NCBI GenBank assembly: GCA_016873165.1
Contig: VGXV01000003.1
Span: 1 to 64,000 of the forward strand
DNA: 64,000 nucleotides
Direction: 5' to 3'
From: Planctomycetota bacterium
Lineage (GTDB): Bacteria; Planctomycetota; Brocadiia; Brocadiales; Brocadiaceae
Shown here piece after piece: positions 55,275 through 64,000 of the stretch (position 1 is the first letter of the stretch; the number at the start of each line of letters is the position of its first letter). Below the pieces are notes generated by a model. The model saw nothing but the letters and a program-made list of their open reading frames with translations. It searched no databases and was not told the DNA's origin. A program made the position numbers and the translations under genes.

Positions 55275-58200
55275 AATCTACCGTTTCAGTAATAATACCA
55301 TGTTATAACCAAGCGTGTTTTTTGTCTGAGGCTGTTGAATCCGTAGTTAATCAAACATTTGCTGACTGGGAATGCATAATCGTTAATGACGGAAGCAGCG
55401 ACAACACATACCAGGTTGCCCATACTTTAATCAGCAAATATCCCGGCAATAAAATTCGGCTTATAAACCAGGAAAATAAAGGTTTGGCAGAGGCACGAAA
55501 TGCCGGCATAAGGATTTCGGACGGAAAATATATACTGCCCCTGGATGCAGATGATTTGTTGCATACGGAGATGTTGCAAAAAACAGTTTTTTTGTTAGAA
55601 AGGCAGCCAAAGATCGCTATTGCCTACACCGATGTGAGGCATTTTGGGAGTATTGATCGAATTGTTCATGCCGGGGAGTATGATTTTCAAAGGCTATGCC
55701 GCGAGAACCATCTTAACTACTGTGCTCTCTATCGCCGGAAGGCATGGGACGCAGTTGGTGGATACAACCGCAACATGGTGTGGGGTTATGAGGACTGGGA
55801 CTTCTGGATTGGATGTGGCGAAAAAGGATTCTATGGCAAGCGAATTCCGGAACCATTATTCGTCTACCGTGTGAAGGACAGTAGTATGTATACGAATGCC
55901 CTCAGACATCACAGTAAATTGGTGGCACAAATTATTTTAAACCACCAAAGTCTTTATAATTCAAGCACCGTTGCAGAAGCAAAACAGATAGTAGAAAAGT
56001 GTTTGTATAGGAGAATACAGAACTATCCCCTTGTTTCAATAATTGTTCCCACATATAATAGGCCGGGTACTTTAAAGGTAACTCTCGATAGTATTGCCTC
56101 CCAGACCTATAAGAATATTGAAACTATTGTAATCAATGATGCAGGAGAAGATGTTTCAGATATTGTAAAATCCTACCAGGGCAGATTAGCAGTTCATTAT
56201 CTCCTTCACACCTCGAATAAAGGCCTTGCCGCCTCCAGAAACACAGGAATCAATGCGGCAACCGGCAAATACATTGCGTATTTGGACGACGACGACGTCT
56301 TTTACCAGGAGCATGTGGAAACGCTCGTTACATTTTTGGAAAACAGTGATTATAAAGTAGCGTACACCGACGCATACCGTGCCCACCAGAAAAAGGTAAA
56401 CGGAAAGTACGTAACAACCAGAAGAGAAGTTTCCTATTCCTATGATTTTGAATATGATTATATATTGGTCAGCAACTTTATCCCCGTCCTTTGCATAATG
56501 CACGAGAAAGATTGTTTACGAGAAACGGGCCTTTTTGACGAATCTTTAAGAGCCCTTGAAGACATGGATTGCTGGATAAGAATGTCAAGAAAGTATAAGT
56601 TTGCCCATATAAAAAGAATTACCTGTGAATTTACCTGGCGGGAGGATGGCACGAGTATTACCAGCGGGCAAAGGCCTGAATTTTTAAAGGCCATCCAAAT
56701 TATTTACCGGAAATACGGAGAATACACGAGAAACAAACCGCATGTTGTAAAAGCGCAGGAGGAATTGTTAAGAGACTTTAAGCATGTAATAACGTCAAGA
56801 AATAATTCACTTAAGCACAACCAAACGTTTCGCGAAAAACAGCAAATATGCACTATTATTATTCCCGTCTTTAATAGGGTTGAGTTTACAAGGAAATGTA
56901 TTGAATCCATAATAAATAATACTCCTCAAAATCTGTACGAGATCATAATAATTGATAACGCATCAACGGATGGCACCATGGATTTTCTTAAGTGTTTAGA
57001 AGGGGATGTCAAAACTATTACCAATGATAAAAACCTTGGTTTTGCCATGGCTTGTAATCAGGGGGCACGGATGGCTTCTACCGATTATCTCCTTTTTTTA
57101 AACAACGATACAGAACCCAAGAAAGGCTGGTTGGAACCGCTTCTCAATATACTCACACAAGATAATTCAGCGGGAGCAGCGGGGAGCAAACTCTTGTTTC
57201 CGGACGGAACAATTCAGCACGCCGGAGTCGTCATTTTCGATGATCAAAAATTACCTGATCCGCTGGTTGGCCGACATATTTACTATGGAGAATCGTCCAA
57301 TCTGCCAGAGGCAAACCAATTAAGAACTTATCAGGCGCTTACTGCCGCCTGTCTGCTTATACGCAAATCTGCCTTCAACGAGGTTGGAGGATTTGATGAA
57401 GGCGATTGGAATGGTTATGAGGATGTTGATCTTTGCTTCAGGTTACAGGAGAAAGGATGGAAACTTGTTTATCAGCCTGAAAGTGTTGTGATTCACCATG
57501 AATCCAAAAGCGGCCCTGAACGGTTTATGAAGGTAAAGGAAAATATTCAACGACTGCATGATAAATGGCTTGGCAAAATCACACCGGATATCATTATCAA
57601 AGAAGACGGTTCTGCTATATTTACGGGAAATAACAAAATACAGCAGTATTCTCTGCCAAATGTATTCCCGGCAGAAGTATCAAACACCACACCACAAAAG
57701 CCTGTTTCCATCATTATCCTTACCTGGAATGCCCTGGAATATACCCAAAAATGCATCCGCTCAATCCAGGATTATACGCACTATCCTCATGAGATTATTT
57801 TCGTGGACAATGCCTCAACGGACGGTACCGTTGAATACCTTCGCAAACTGGTGAATGAACGTCCAAATTACAAACTTATTGAAAACCGGGAAAATAAAGG
57901 GTTTGCGGCAGGCAATAATCAGGGGGTAAAAATGGCCGGCGGAGAATATATAATGCTGATTAACAATGATGTCCTTGTGTCTGAAGGATGGCTTGAAGGT
58001 TTAGTAGAAAGTTTGGAGTCAGATGGAAAAGTAGGAATGGTGGGGCCTATTACCAATTCTATTAGCGGCAGGCAGCAGGTAAAGGATATCCCATACGCAG
58101 ATGAAACGCCGAAACCACAAAAAGACGCAAAGTATAAGGAGAATATTCGCCTCAATGAAAACAATTCAAGCATTTTCTCTGCGTCCTCTATGCACTCTGC

Positions 58201-59056
58201 GGGGAAAGATGGTTTTTTTGATGAAAACGGATTTCACCGTTTTGCACAAAGCATACGAAGAAATTTTAAAGGAAGGCTGACTCCCCGATACCGTATCGCC
58301 GGGTTTGCGGTTCTCATGAAAAAATCGTTATATGAAGAAGTTGGCGGATTGGATGAATCATTCGGCACAGGGAATTATGAGGACGATGATTTATGTTTGA
58401 AGGTGCGGCAAAAGGGGTATGCAATAATGGTAGATGAGAGTGTATATATCCATCATTATCGCAGCCAAACCTTTATTGAAAATAAAATTGATTATAAAAA
58501 TAGTATTGCTATGAATGATACCCTGTTTAGAAAAAAATGGCCGAAGGTTGATTATGAGGAACTTTTGGAACTCCACAAAACCCTTGTGGATATAAATGCA
58601 GAATTTGTTGAAAAAGGACAACAGGCATTGCAGTCGGGCAAAACAGAAGAGGCATTCGGATTGTATGCAAAAGTACTCAATACAAATCCTATCGATGAAG
58701 CGGCTGTTTACGGCACAGCGCTTGTATATCAAATGAAAAACAAGATAGATGAAGCCATCAGGGCGTATAAAAAATTAATAAAGATTCATCCTGTTTTTTA
58801 TGATGCGTATTATAACCTCGGCATCTCGTATGTGGCCATTGGTGATATTGATAATGCAATTACCGCATTGAGCAAAGCAATTGAATTGCAGAGCAATGAT
58901 GCTTCTGTTTACAACAATTTAGGGGTGTTGTACTTTAAAAAGAAGCAATATAGAAATGCGCAGCCTTGCTTTGAAAAAGCACTAGCTATCGATCCTAACT
59001 ACCGGGAAGCAAAACAAAATCTCGAAAAGGTATTTTTGGCGCAAAATTCATCCTAA
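55271..59056 (+). CDS. 1261-residue protein with four GT2 domains and a TPR tail
   Basis: Four family 2 glycosyltransferase domains in tandem: residues 1-250 (SVIIPCYNQACFLSEAVESV, IVNDGSSDN), 252-510 (SIIVPTYNRPGTLKVTLDSI, YLDDDDVFY), 526-800 (TIIIPVFNRVEFTRKCIESI, IIDNASTDGT, LFLNNDTEP) and 810-1085 (SIIILTWNALEYTQKCIRSI, FVDNASTDGT, LINNDV). TPRs follow from 1110 to the end. The last two GT domains are rhamnosyltransferase-like and resemble each other, suggesting internal duplication. It is coupled to the 1682-residue gene and ends the glycan locus. Confidence 0.9.
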   Translation: MKSTVSVIIPCYNQACFLSEAVESVVNQTFADWECIIVNDGSSDNTYQVAHTLISKYPGNKIRLINQENKGLAEARNAGIRISDGKYILPLDADDLLHTEMLQKTVFLLERQPKIAIAYTDVRHFGSIDRIVHAGEYDFQRLCRENHLNYCALYRRKAWDAVGGYNRNMVWGYEDWDFWIGCGEKGFYGKRIPEPLFVYRVKDSSMYTNALRHHSKLVAQIILNHQSLYNSSTVAEAKQIVEKCLYRRIQNYPLVSIIVPTYNRPGTLKVTLDSIASQTYKNIETIVINDAGEDVSDIVKSYQGRLAVHYLLHTSNKGLAASRNTGINAATGKYIAYLDDDDVFYQEHVETLVTFLENSDYKVAYTDAYRAHQKKVNGKYVTTRREVSYSYDFEYDYILVSNFIPVLCIMHEKDCLRETGLFDESLRALEDMDCWIRMSRKYKFAHIKRITCEFTWREDGTSITSGQRPEFLKAIQIIYRKYGEYTRNKPHVVKAQEELLRDFKHVITSRNNSLKHNQTFREKQQICTIIIPVFNRVEFTRKCIESIINNTPQNLYEIIIIDNASTDGTMDFLKCLEGDVKTITNDKNLGFAMACNQGARMASTDYLLFLNNDTEPKKGWLEPLLNILTQDNSAGAAGSKLLFPDGTIQHAGVVIFDDQKLPDPLVGRHIYYGESSNLPEANQLRTYQALTAACLLIRKSAFNEVGGFDEGDWNGYEDVDLCFRLQEKGWKLVYQPESVVIHHESKSGPERFMKVKENIQRLHDKWLGKITPDIIIKEDGSAIFTGNNKIQQYSLPNVFPAEVSNTTPQKPVSIIILTWNALEYTQKCIRSIQDYTHYPHEIIFVDNASTDGTVEYLRKLVNERPNYKLIENRENKGFAAGNNQGVKMAGGEYIMLINNDVLVSEGWLEGLVESLESDGKVGMVGPITNSISGRQQVKDIPYADETPKPQKDAKYKENIRLNENNSSIFSASSMHSAGKDGFFDENGFHRFAQSIRRNFKGRLTPRYRIAGFAVLMKKSLYEEVGGLDESFGTGNYEDDDLCLKVRQKGYAIMVDESVYIHHYRSQTFIENKIDYKNSIAMNDTLFRKKWPKVDYEELLELHKTLVDINAEFVEKGQQALQSGKTEEAFGLYAKVLNTNPIDEAAVYGTALVYQMKNKIDEAIRAYKKLIKIHPVFYDAYYNLGISYVAIGDIDNAITALSKAIELQSNDASVYNNLGVLYFKKKQYRNAQPCFEKALAIDPNYREAKQNLEKVFLAQNSS

Positions 59057-59288
59057 AACAAATATTCCCCCCTCTCTTTTCCTTGCCCGGGGAACTCTTC
59101 TCTATACTTTGACGATGTCGTGGCATAAGAAGCTTTTAGCTTGCATTCGCTAACAGGTTATGATATACCATTGAGAACTTTTCCATTAAGTATTTTAAAT
59201 ATCGGCAGTTTGATAAAAAGGAAGTATTGCTATCCAGAAAAATATACTGGATGTTTCTAATCCGTACTTTTATTTTTTATTTTTTGTT

Positions 59289-60122
59289 GTGGGTTTGATG
59301 GTTGGGAGTTTTCTCAACGTCTGTATCTATCGGATCCCTAAAAATAAATCCTTAATATGGCCCCATTCGTTTTGCCCGCATTGTAAGGAATCAATAAAGT
59401 GGTTTCATAATATTCCTGTCATAAGTTACATACTTTTGTTGGGACGTTGCCGCACATGCAAAAACAAGTTGTCCGTCCGTTATCCGATAGTAGAAGTATT
59501 GACAGGTTGTATTTTTTTACAACTATATTATATTTTTATTGTATATCGAAGTGAATCTTTCCTTGTTTTTCTGGGGTATCTCGTTCTTTGTTGTGCGTTG
59601 ATAATATCGGCCTTTGTTGATCTTGAGCTGCGCATAATTCCCAATGAAATTACCTTTGTTGGCATTCCGCTCTTTATTGTTTTCAGCATCGTGTGTCCGG
59701 AGCTGCACCATGCTCAGGGCACATTGAGAAGTTTTGTATTAATTGACGCGCATCGTCTGAATGCATTCATTGCTTCGCTTGCCGGAACTTTTGCCGGAGG
59801 CGGACTCATTTTCCTGTGCGGTGTAATGGGAAAATTGCTCTTTAAAAAAGACGCCATGGGTTTTGGTGATGTAAAACTTATGGGCATGATTGGCGCCATT
59901 GTTGGCTGGAAACTTGCCATTGCGATATTTTTCGTCGCGCCGTTCTTTGGACTTCTGATGGCAATTCCCGTATTGGTATTAAAAAAAAGCCATCTGATTC
60001 CTTACGGGCCGTTTTTATCTGTAGCTGCTTTGTTATGCATCAGTTTACAGGATTATTTTATAGGCCAGATCAATTTATATGTTCTTGTGTTCAGCGTATT
60101 TTTTAAAGGGTTTCCCTCTTAA
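59289..60122 (+). CDS. pilD: A24-type prepilin peptidase/N-methyltransferase
   Basis: An inner-membrane aspartic protease that cuts and methylates type IV pilin-like precursors. Seen: GLMVGSFLNVCIYRIPKNKS, the zinc-type cysteine pairs CPHC and CRTC, the first active-site aspartate in AFVDLELRIIPNEIT, and the second in GFGDVKLMGMIGA. At 277 residues it is near normal, but the listed GTG at 59289 cuts the first membrane helix in half. The same frame is open upstream to 59217 and encodes YFYFLFFVV before it, with no ATG, GTG or TTG. ATT (59226), ATA (59244) or CTG (59247) may be the true start. Confidence 0.87.
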   Translation: MGLMVGSFLNVCIYRIPKNKSLIWPHSFCPHCKESIKWFHNIPVISYILLLGRCRTCKNKLSVRYPIVEVLTGCIFLQLYYIFIVYRSESFLVFLGYLVLCCALIISAFVDLELRIIPNEITFVGIPLFIVFSIVCPELHHAQGTLRSFVLIDAHRLNAFIASLAGTFAGGGLIFLCGVMGKLLFKKDAMGFGDVKLMGMIGAIVGWKLAIAIFFVAPFFGLLMAIPVLVLKKSHLIPYGPFLSVAALLCISLQDYFIGQINLYVLVFSVFFKGFPS

Positions 60123-60178
60123 AGTGTTTTATTTATTCTGTCAGTCTTAAATATTCGTCACAAAAAAAATTTGAAAAC

Positions 60179-60318
60179 AGGAGCATTCCCAATTTTTTGT
60201 AAATCAAAATAAAGCCGACCATAAAGGATCGGCGCTACCATGCAATATGTGTCGTAGCGCGGGTGGTTTATCCCCCGCATAATACCTCCACATTTTACAA
60301 AAAATTGGGAATGCTCCC
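60179..60318 (-). mobile_element. 140-bp MITE-like element, copy 2
   Basis: The reverse complement of copy 1 (16926-17065), identical except for one terminal base. It has the same terminal inverted repeats of about 25 bases. The flanks TTGAAAAC (60171-60178) and ATGAAAAC (60319-60326) are an imperfect 8-base duplication. It lies between the prepilin peptidase and OmpA-type lipoprotein genes, about 70 bases before the latter's start, so it could affect that gene's expression. Confidence 0.9.
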
Positions 60319-60387
60319 ATGAAAACCGCATTACGGTTTTCCGTATCCCTTAATTTCTAATGGCATTGCTCGTGAAAGGAGAAAAAG

Positions 60388-61035
60388 ATGGTAAAAAAAA
60401 TTGGTGTAGTGCGGGGTATTTGTCTTTTTGGAATGATGGGAATGTTGGCTGTGGGAACAGGGTGCGCAGAACTTAAACGATTACGCGTCGAAAATAAGCA
60501 GTTAAGTGATAATCTTGCAAGCCTGCAACAGGAGAATTCCAACCTTTCAGCAACGGCAAGCAGGTATGAAGGTGAGCTTAGCCGGCTTGAAAATGCAAGA
60601 AAAGATCTTGAATCGAAACTGGCGGGCACAGGGGCTACAACACGAATAAAGGACGGTTCGGTTTCTATTATATTGCCGGATTCGATACTTTTTGACCCGG
60701 GACAGGCAAAATTACGCACTCAATCAAAATCAACACTGAAGAAAATTGCCGGGATATTACAAACCGATATTGCAAATGAAATGGTGAGAATCGAAGGGCA
60801 CACGGATAGTGACCCTATTCAAAAGCAGAAAGATAAATACCCTTCAAACTGGGAGCTTTCAACGGCAAGGGCGAGTTCCGTTCTTCATTATATGGTTGAT
60901 GAATGCGGCATTTCCCCCACAAGAATTTATATTGCCGGGTTTGGACAGTATCAGCCTGTTGCAGAGAATAAGACAAAAGCAGGCAAGACGCAGAACCGTC
61001 GTGTAGAAATTGTTATTATTTCCGGAGGGGGATAA
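60388..61035 (+). CDS. OmpA-family peptidoglycan-associated lipoprotein with coiled coil
   Basis: 215 residues. The signal peptide ends in a lipobox (LAVGTGC), so it is a lipoprotein. Residues 27-80 are a coiled coil (LKRLRVENKQLSDNLASLQQ). The C-terminal OmpA/MotB domain has SILFDPGQAKLRTQSKSTL, VRIEGHTDSDPI, NWELSTARASSVLHYMVD, GFGQYQPVAENKTKAGKTQN and RRVEI, the peptidoglycan-binding core. AAAGGAG precedes the ATG. The MITE upstream sits in its leader. Confidence 0.92.
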   Translation: MVKKIGVVRGICLFGMMGMLAVGTGCAELKRLRVENKQLSDNLASLQQENSNLSATASRYEGELSRLENARKDLESKLAGTGATTRIKDGSVSIILPDSILFDPGQAKLRTQSKSTLKKIAGILQTDIANEMVRIEGHTDSDPIQKQKDKYPSNWELSTARASSVLHYMVDECGISPTRIYIAGFGQYQPVAENKTKAGKTQNRRVEIVIISGGG

Positions 61036-61046
61036 TAACGCACTGC

Positions 61047-61670
61047 ATGATTACTGTCGTCGATTATGGAATGGGAAACCTTCGCAGCGTAGAGAAAGGT
61101 TTTGAACGGTTTGGTTTTGAAGTCAAAATAAGCGACAATCCAAACGACATTAAACATACCGATAAATTGGTGCTGCCGGGAGTAGGCGCCTTTAAGGATG
61201 CAATGGTTGGTTTACGCCAGAGGGGATTAAAAGAATCCATTGTTGATTTTATTCACTCGGGAAAACCATTTCTGGGTATTTGCCTTGGCCTCCAGTTGTT
61301 GTTTTCGAAAAGTTATGAAGATGGCGAACATGCGGGGTTGGACATTATTCCAGGAAAGGTGATTCGATTTGATTTTTCCGGAAAACAAGAAAATGAAAAA
61401 TTAAAAATACCCCACATGGGATGGAATCAGATTGATATTGTCAGGCAAGATAATCCTCTCCTGAAAAACGTTCCCCGCCATGCGTATATGTATTTTGTGC
61501 ATTCATACTACGTCTGCCCGGAAGACGTAGATGTCGTTGCCACGGAAACAGAATACGGTGTGCGCTTTACTTCAATGGTATGGCACAGGAATATCTTTGC
61601 CACTCAATTCCATCCGGAAAAAAGCCAGCAACATGGCCTTGCTATACTTGAAAACTTTGGGAATTTGTAG
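61047..61670 (+). CDS. hisH: Imidazole glycerol phosphate synthase glutaminase subunit
   Basis: It supplies ammonia from glutamine to HisF in histidine synthesis. 207 residues. Class I glutamine amidotransferase triad: the cysteine in FLGICLGLQLLF, and the histidine and glutamate in ATQFHPEKS. The N-terminus TVVDYGMGNLRSV and VLPGVGAFKDAM are HisH-specific. It starts 11 bases after the OmpA-type gene and precedes hisA; hisF is not in the window. Confidence 0.96.
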   Translation: MITVVDYGMGNLRSVEKGFERFGFEVKISDNPNDIKHTDKLVLPGVGAFKDAMVGLRQRGLKESIVDFIHSGKPFLGICLGLQLLFSKSYEDGEHAGLDIIPGKVIRFDFSGKQENEKLKIPHMGWNQIDIVRQDNPLLKNVPRHAYMYFVHSYYVCPEDVDVVATETEYGVRFTSMVWHRNIFATQFHPEKSQQHGLAILENFGNL

Positions 61671-61807
61671 TTTTTCAAAAACTCACTTATTACCCAACCT
61701 CTCTTAAAAGAAAGCAATTGCGTGGATTTCCTCTATTAAGAGAGGTCTGTCTGTTGTTTGACTATACTTACTTTTTCTAAAAATTTTAAATTTATGAATC
61801 TGACACT

Positions 61808-62539
61808 ATGATTATTTTTCCAGCAATCGATTTGAAAGGTGGAAAATGTGTGCGATTAACCCAGGGGAAAAAGGATGAAGAAACCGTCTTTTCCGACGAC
61901 CCCCTGGATATGGCAAAGTCATGGGAAGATCAGGGTGCGCAGTATCTGCATGTAGTTGATCTTGATGGGGCGTTTGAAGGACTTCCCGGAAATCTTTCCA
62001 TTGTAGAACAAATTGTCAACAACATAAAAATTCCCATCGAATTTGGCGGTGGTTTAAGGACTACCGAAGCAGTGAAAACCGTGCTCGATCTGGGCGCGAA
62101 GAGGGTAATAATCGGAACAAAGGCAATCGATTCCCCATCATGGGTAAGTGAACTTTGCATAACATTTCCCGGCCGTATTGCAGTGGGCATTGATGCGAAA
62201 AACGGTAAAGTTGCCGTGCAGGGATGGACGACTCTCAGTGAGCAAACTGCCATAGATTTTGCGCGGGAGATGGAGAAGTCATCGCCATGCGCCATCATTT
62301 TCACCGATATATCAAGGGATGGAATGCTTCAGGGGCCAAATATTCAAAGCCTGCGGGAACTTTTATCTGCGGTAAAAACCCCCGTAATCGCGTCAGGCGG
62401 AATTTCCTCGCTTACGGACATTGAAAATCTGAGCAAAATGCCTCTGGAGGGAATGATAGTGGGAAAGGCGCTTTACACGGGACACATCAGGTTTTCAGAA
62501 GCGAAGCAGCTATGTGATTCGATTTGCATGAGGAAATAA
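61808..62539 (+). CDS. hisA: ProFAR isomerase HisA
   Basis: It isomerises N'-(5'-phosphoribosyl)-formimino-AICAR ribonucleotide in histidine synthesis. 243 residues, a TIM barrel: IIFPAIDLKGGKCVRLTQGK with the catalytic aspartate, LHVVDLDGAFEG, PIEFGGGLRTTE, RVIIGTKAI, FTDISRDGMLQGPN with the second aspartate, and VIASGGISS. Full length. It is separated from hisH by a 137-base gap with a weak inverted repeat. Confidence 0.96.
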   Translation: MIIFPAIDLKGGKCVRLTQGKKDEETVFSDDPLDMAKSWEDQGAQYLHVVDLDGAFEGLPGNLSIVEQIVNNIKIPIEFGGGLRTTEAVKTVLDLGAKRVIIGTKAIDSPSWVSELCITFPGRIAVGIDAKNGKVAVQGWTTLSEQTAIDFAREMEKSSPCAIIFTDISRDGMLQGPNIQSLRELLSAVKTPVIASGGISSLTDIENLSKMPLEGMIVGKALYTGHIRFSEAKQLCDSICMRK

Positions 62540-62564
62540 TGCATTGTTGCATTTCAGTTTATTG

Positions 62565-62769
62565 GGGAGCATTCCAGATTTTTTGCAAAACTCATCATTT
62601 ATTATGCTTCGGCTCCGCTCAGCATGACGCTTATTGTCATCTATGAAAAAGCATGTCACCCTGAGCGGAGTCGAAGGGTTGAGTTTCTCAGTGAGATGAG
62701 GAACTTTTCATATTTGGCAGAATATACGCTAATTGTTTTATTTATTTACAAAAAATCGGGATTGCTCCT
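62565..62769. mobile_element. 205-bp relative of the MITE-like element
   Basis: The ends (GGGAGCATTCCAGATTTT at the left; the reverse complement of the right end begins AGGAGCAATCCCGATTTT) are diverged versions of the 140-bp element ends. A perfect 8-base duplication GTTTATTG flanks it at 62557-62564 and 62770-62777. The interior is different and contains the CTGAGCGGAGTCGAAGGG hairpin repeat (22-base imperfect arms around 62608-62675). It lies between hisA and the TerC-type gene. Confidence 0.85.
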
Positions 62770-62843
62770 GTTTATTGTGCTATTTCGTTAAAAGATCAAC
62801 AAGAACAGCTTAAGAAAATTTCCCCTGCCGCGGTTTTTTCTCT

Positions 62844-63560
62844 CTATTCTGTTGCGGTGGTTATACCCGTCTTCTTTTTCCGGTTATGTTCATACCGCAA
62901 TTGTAATATCTCCACAAACAGCGCGAAACCCATAGGAAGATAAATATATGCCTTGGGAACATGCTTATGGAATCCCTCCATAAATATAGTTATTCCAATG
63001 GTAATGAGAAAGGACAGCGCCAGTATTTTAAGCGTAGGGCGCTGCACAATGAACTCTCCGACCGGTTTTGCAAATGCAAGAATGGCAAGGAAGGATACTA
63101 TTACCGAGGTAATAATGATCCATATCTTGTGCGTTAAACCAATGGCAGTTATGACCGAATCTATGGAAAATACAATATCCAGAAGTACGATCTGCGTGAT
63201 AACAATAAGAAATCCTTTGTGTACTGCCGCAGTTGTCTGCTGTCCGTCAGTTTTAAATTCGATAGTATGGTGTATTTCCGTAACGGCCTTCCATAAGAGA
63301 AAAAGCCCTCCCGCAAGCAGTATTATGTCCCGTACGGAAAAATGAAATATTACATTGTTGGTAAGATTGGAAAGTGTGAGCAGGAGAAACAGCACAATTA
63401 TTCTTGCCAGTAAGGCAATGCCCAGACCGAGGAGCCTTGCCCTGTTCCTGCGTTCTTCGGGAAGTTTACCGGCAATAATAGAGATAACAAGAATATTATC
63501 CACGCCAAGGATTAATTCCAGGCCGACTAACAATGACAATAATGCAAGGGAATCTGCCAT
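62844..63560 (-). CDS. TerC-family integral membrane protein
   Basis: 238 residues with about seven membrane segments. TerC-type signatures: LVGLELILGVDNILVISIIAG with the acidic VDN site, and the paired repeat VLLDIVFSIDSVITAIGL. Family members move or handle metal ions (for example manganese) during export; the substrate here is unknown. The C-terminus is short and charged (YEHNRKKKTG). It is a single gene on the minus strand. Confidence 0.9.
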   Translation of the reverse strand: MADSLALLSLLVGLELILGVDNILVISIIAGKLPEERRNRARLLGLGIALLARIIVLFLLLTLSNLTNNVIFHFSVRDIILLAGGLFLLWKAVTEIHHTIEFKTDGQQTTAAVHKGFLIVITQIVLLDIVFSIDSVITAIGLTHKIWIIITSVIVSFLAILAFAKPVGEFIVQRPTLKILALSFLITIGITIFMEGFHKHVPKAYIYLPMGFALFVEILQLRYEHNRKKKTGITTATE

Positions 63561-64000
63561 AATAAATACCTGATACGGTTATGTAATTGAGGTTTTTAAA
63601 GAGTTTAGTTTATGCAATGGTCAGGGATGTATACAGCCCTGAGAATAAGGTTTCATATTAATGTATTTTTCTTCTTAACTCAATAAGATATAGTCATGTC
63701 CGCAAAAGGAAAAAACATTGTGTCGTGAAAATAATCTGGTAAGATTATTCGTTAACGTTTTAGAAGCAATGTTTTGGCGCTTCAGCAAGAATATTTTTTA
63801 TAAATAAAATGATGGGGTCGCAAAGAGCAAAAAGAGATGCATTGTATGGTATTTTGCATTGGATTATACTTTTGTTCAGACCAATATTTTGTGACGGTGG
63901 ACGCTATTTTATGAGGTGCTTTTTATCTGAATTTCTGATTGTTGGGGTATTGTGCAGGGTTCAATGATAAGGATTATTTTTAGCTGGCGGATGCTGGTTA
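63561..64000. other. Right-end stretch, possible small genes
   Basis: There is no confident gene. A 52-codon frame from the ATG at 63809 (MMGSQRAKRDALYGILHW start) ends in a TGA that overlaps an ATG at 63964. This second frame (MIRIIFSWRMLV) continues past the window edge. The ATGA overlap hints at two coupled genes, but there is no clear ribosome-binding site and no family match. The first 250 bases after the TerC-type start hold no open frame of note. Confidence 0.3.

Noticed and set aside
61698-61746. 11-bp inverted repeat between hisH and hisA as a terminator
   Set aside because: The loop is 27 bases and no run of T follows, so termination is not supported. It may be a repeat remnant.

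Overview
The window looks like a piece of an anammox planctomycete chromosome, most likely Candidatus Kuenenia or a close relative. The strongest evidence is an octaheme hydroxylamine-oxidoreductase-type protein at 25837-27447, with eight CXXCH motifs and a tyrosine-rich C-terminal segment that includes Tyr451. Supporting signs are a second secreted octaheme cytochrome, low GC content, TPR-tailed glycosyltransferases and many small non-autonomous repeats. The species is inferred from memory of protein families, because no database was searched. I saw no rRNA, tRNA or CRISPR array.

Layout. 1-5747 is a decaying type I restriction-modification locus. An IS630-type element cuts the 5' part of hsdS. 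The rest of hsdS carries an in-frame DUF559 nuclease cassette bounded by perfect 37-bp inverted repeats. A frameshifted rhuM and an intact hsdR follow. 5952-7883 is a secreted octaheme cytochrome with its terminator. 7899-16860 is housekeeping: a DnaQ-type exonuclease, a purine permease, MazG, a B12-type radical SAM protein, a CPBP protease, an RCC1 propeller, CysQ and a membrane glycosyltransferase. 16918-17449 holds two different inverted-repeat elements. 17636-23179 carries a HAMP membrane protein, a small membrane protein, a cNMP-binding protein, a phosphohexomutase, a YggS protein and a TPR protein. 23250-27447 (minus strand) carries hao, then trpB, trpA and a small conserved gene. hao has a near-consensus sigma-70 promoter (27642-27669) and its own hairpin terminator.

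27670-29694 is about 2 kb without intact genes. It holds a dead IS4-like transposase and a 14-bp-arm hairpin just before the next operon.

29695-59056 is a roughly 29-kb surface-glycan locus on the plus strand. Its first half encodes PIG-L deacetylase, WbqC-like protein, carbamoyltransferase, two radical SAM/SPASM proteins, a class III aminotransferase, SpsF-type cytidylyltransferase, NeuB-type synthase, PseG-type hydrolase and several methyltransferases. Together these suggest synthesis and decoration of a nonulosonic-acid-like sugar. The second half has a DegT aminotransferase and large multi-domain glycosyltransferases with TPR tails (1682 and 1261 residues). A four-helix-bundle (S23/IVP-like) gene bounded by 15-bp inverted repeats sits inside this locus.

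59289-63560 has a prepilin peptidase, an OmpA-type lipoprotein, hisH, hisA and a TerC-family membrane protein. Between them lie two more inverted-repeat elements. One is a 140-bp copy essentially identical to that at 16926, in the opposite orientation. The other is a 205-bp relative. All three related elements have 8-bp target duplications (one imperfect), so they look like a recently active MITE family.
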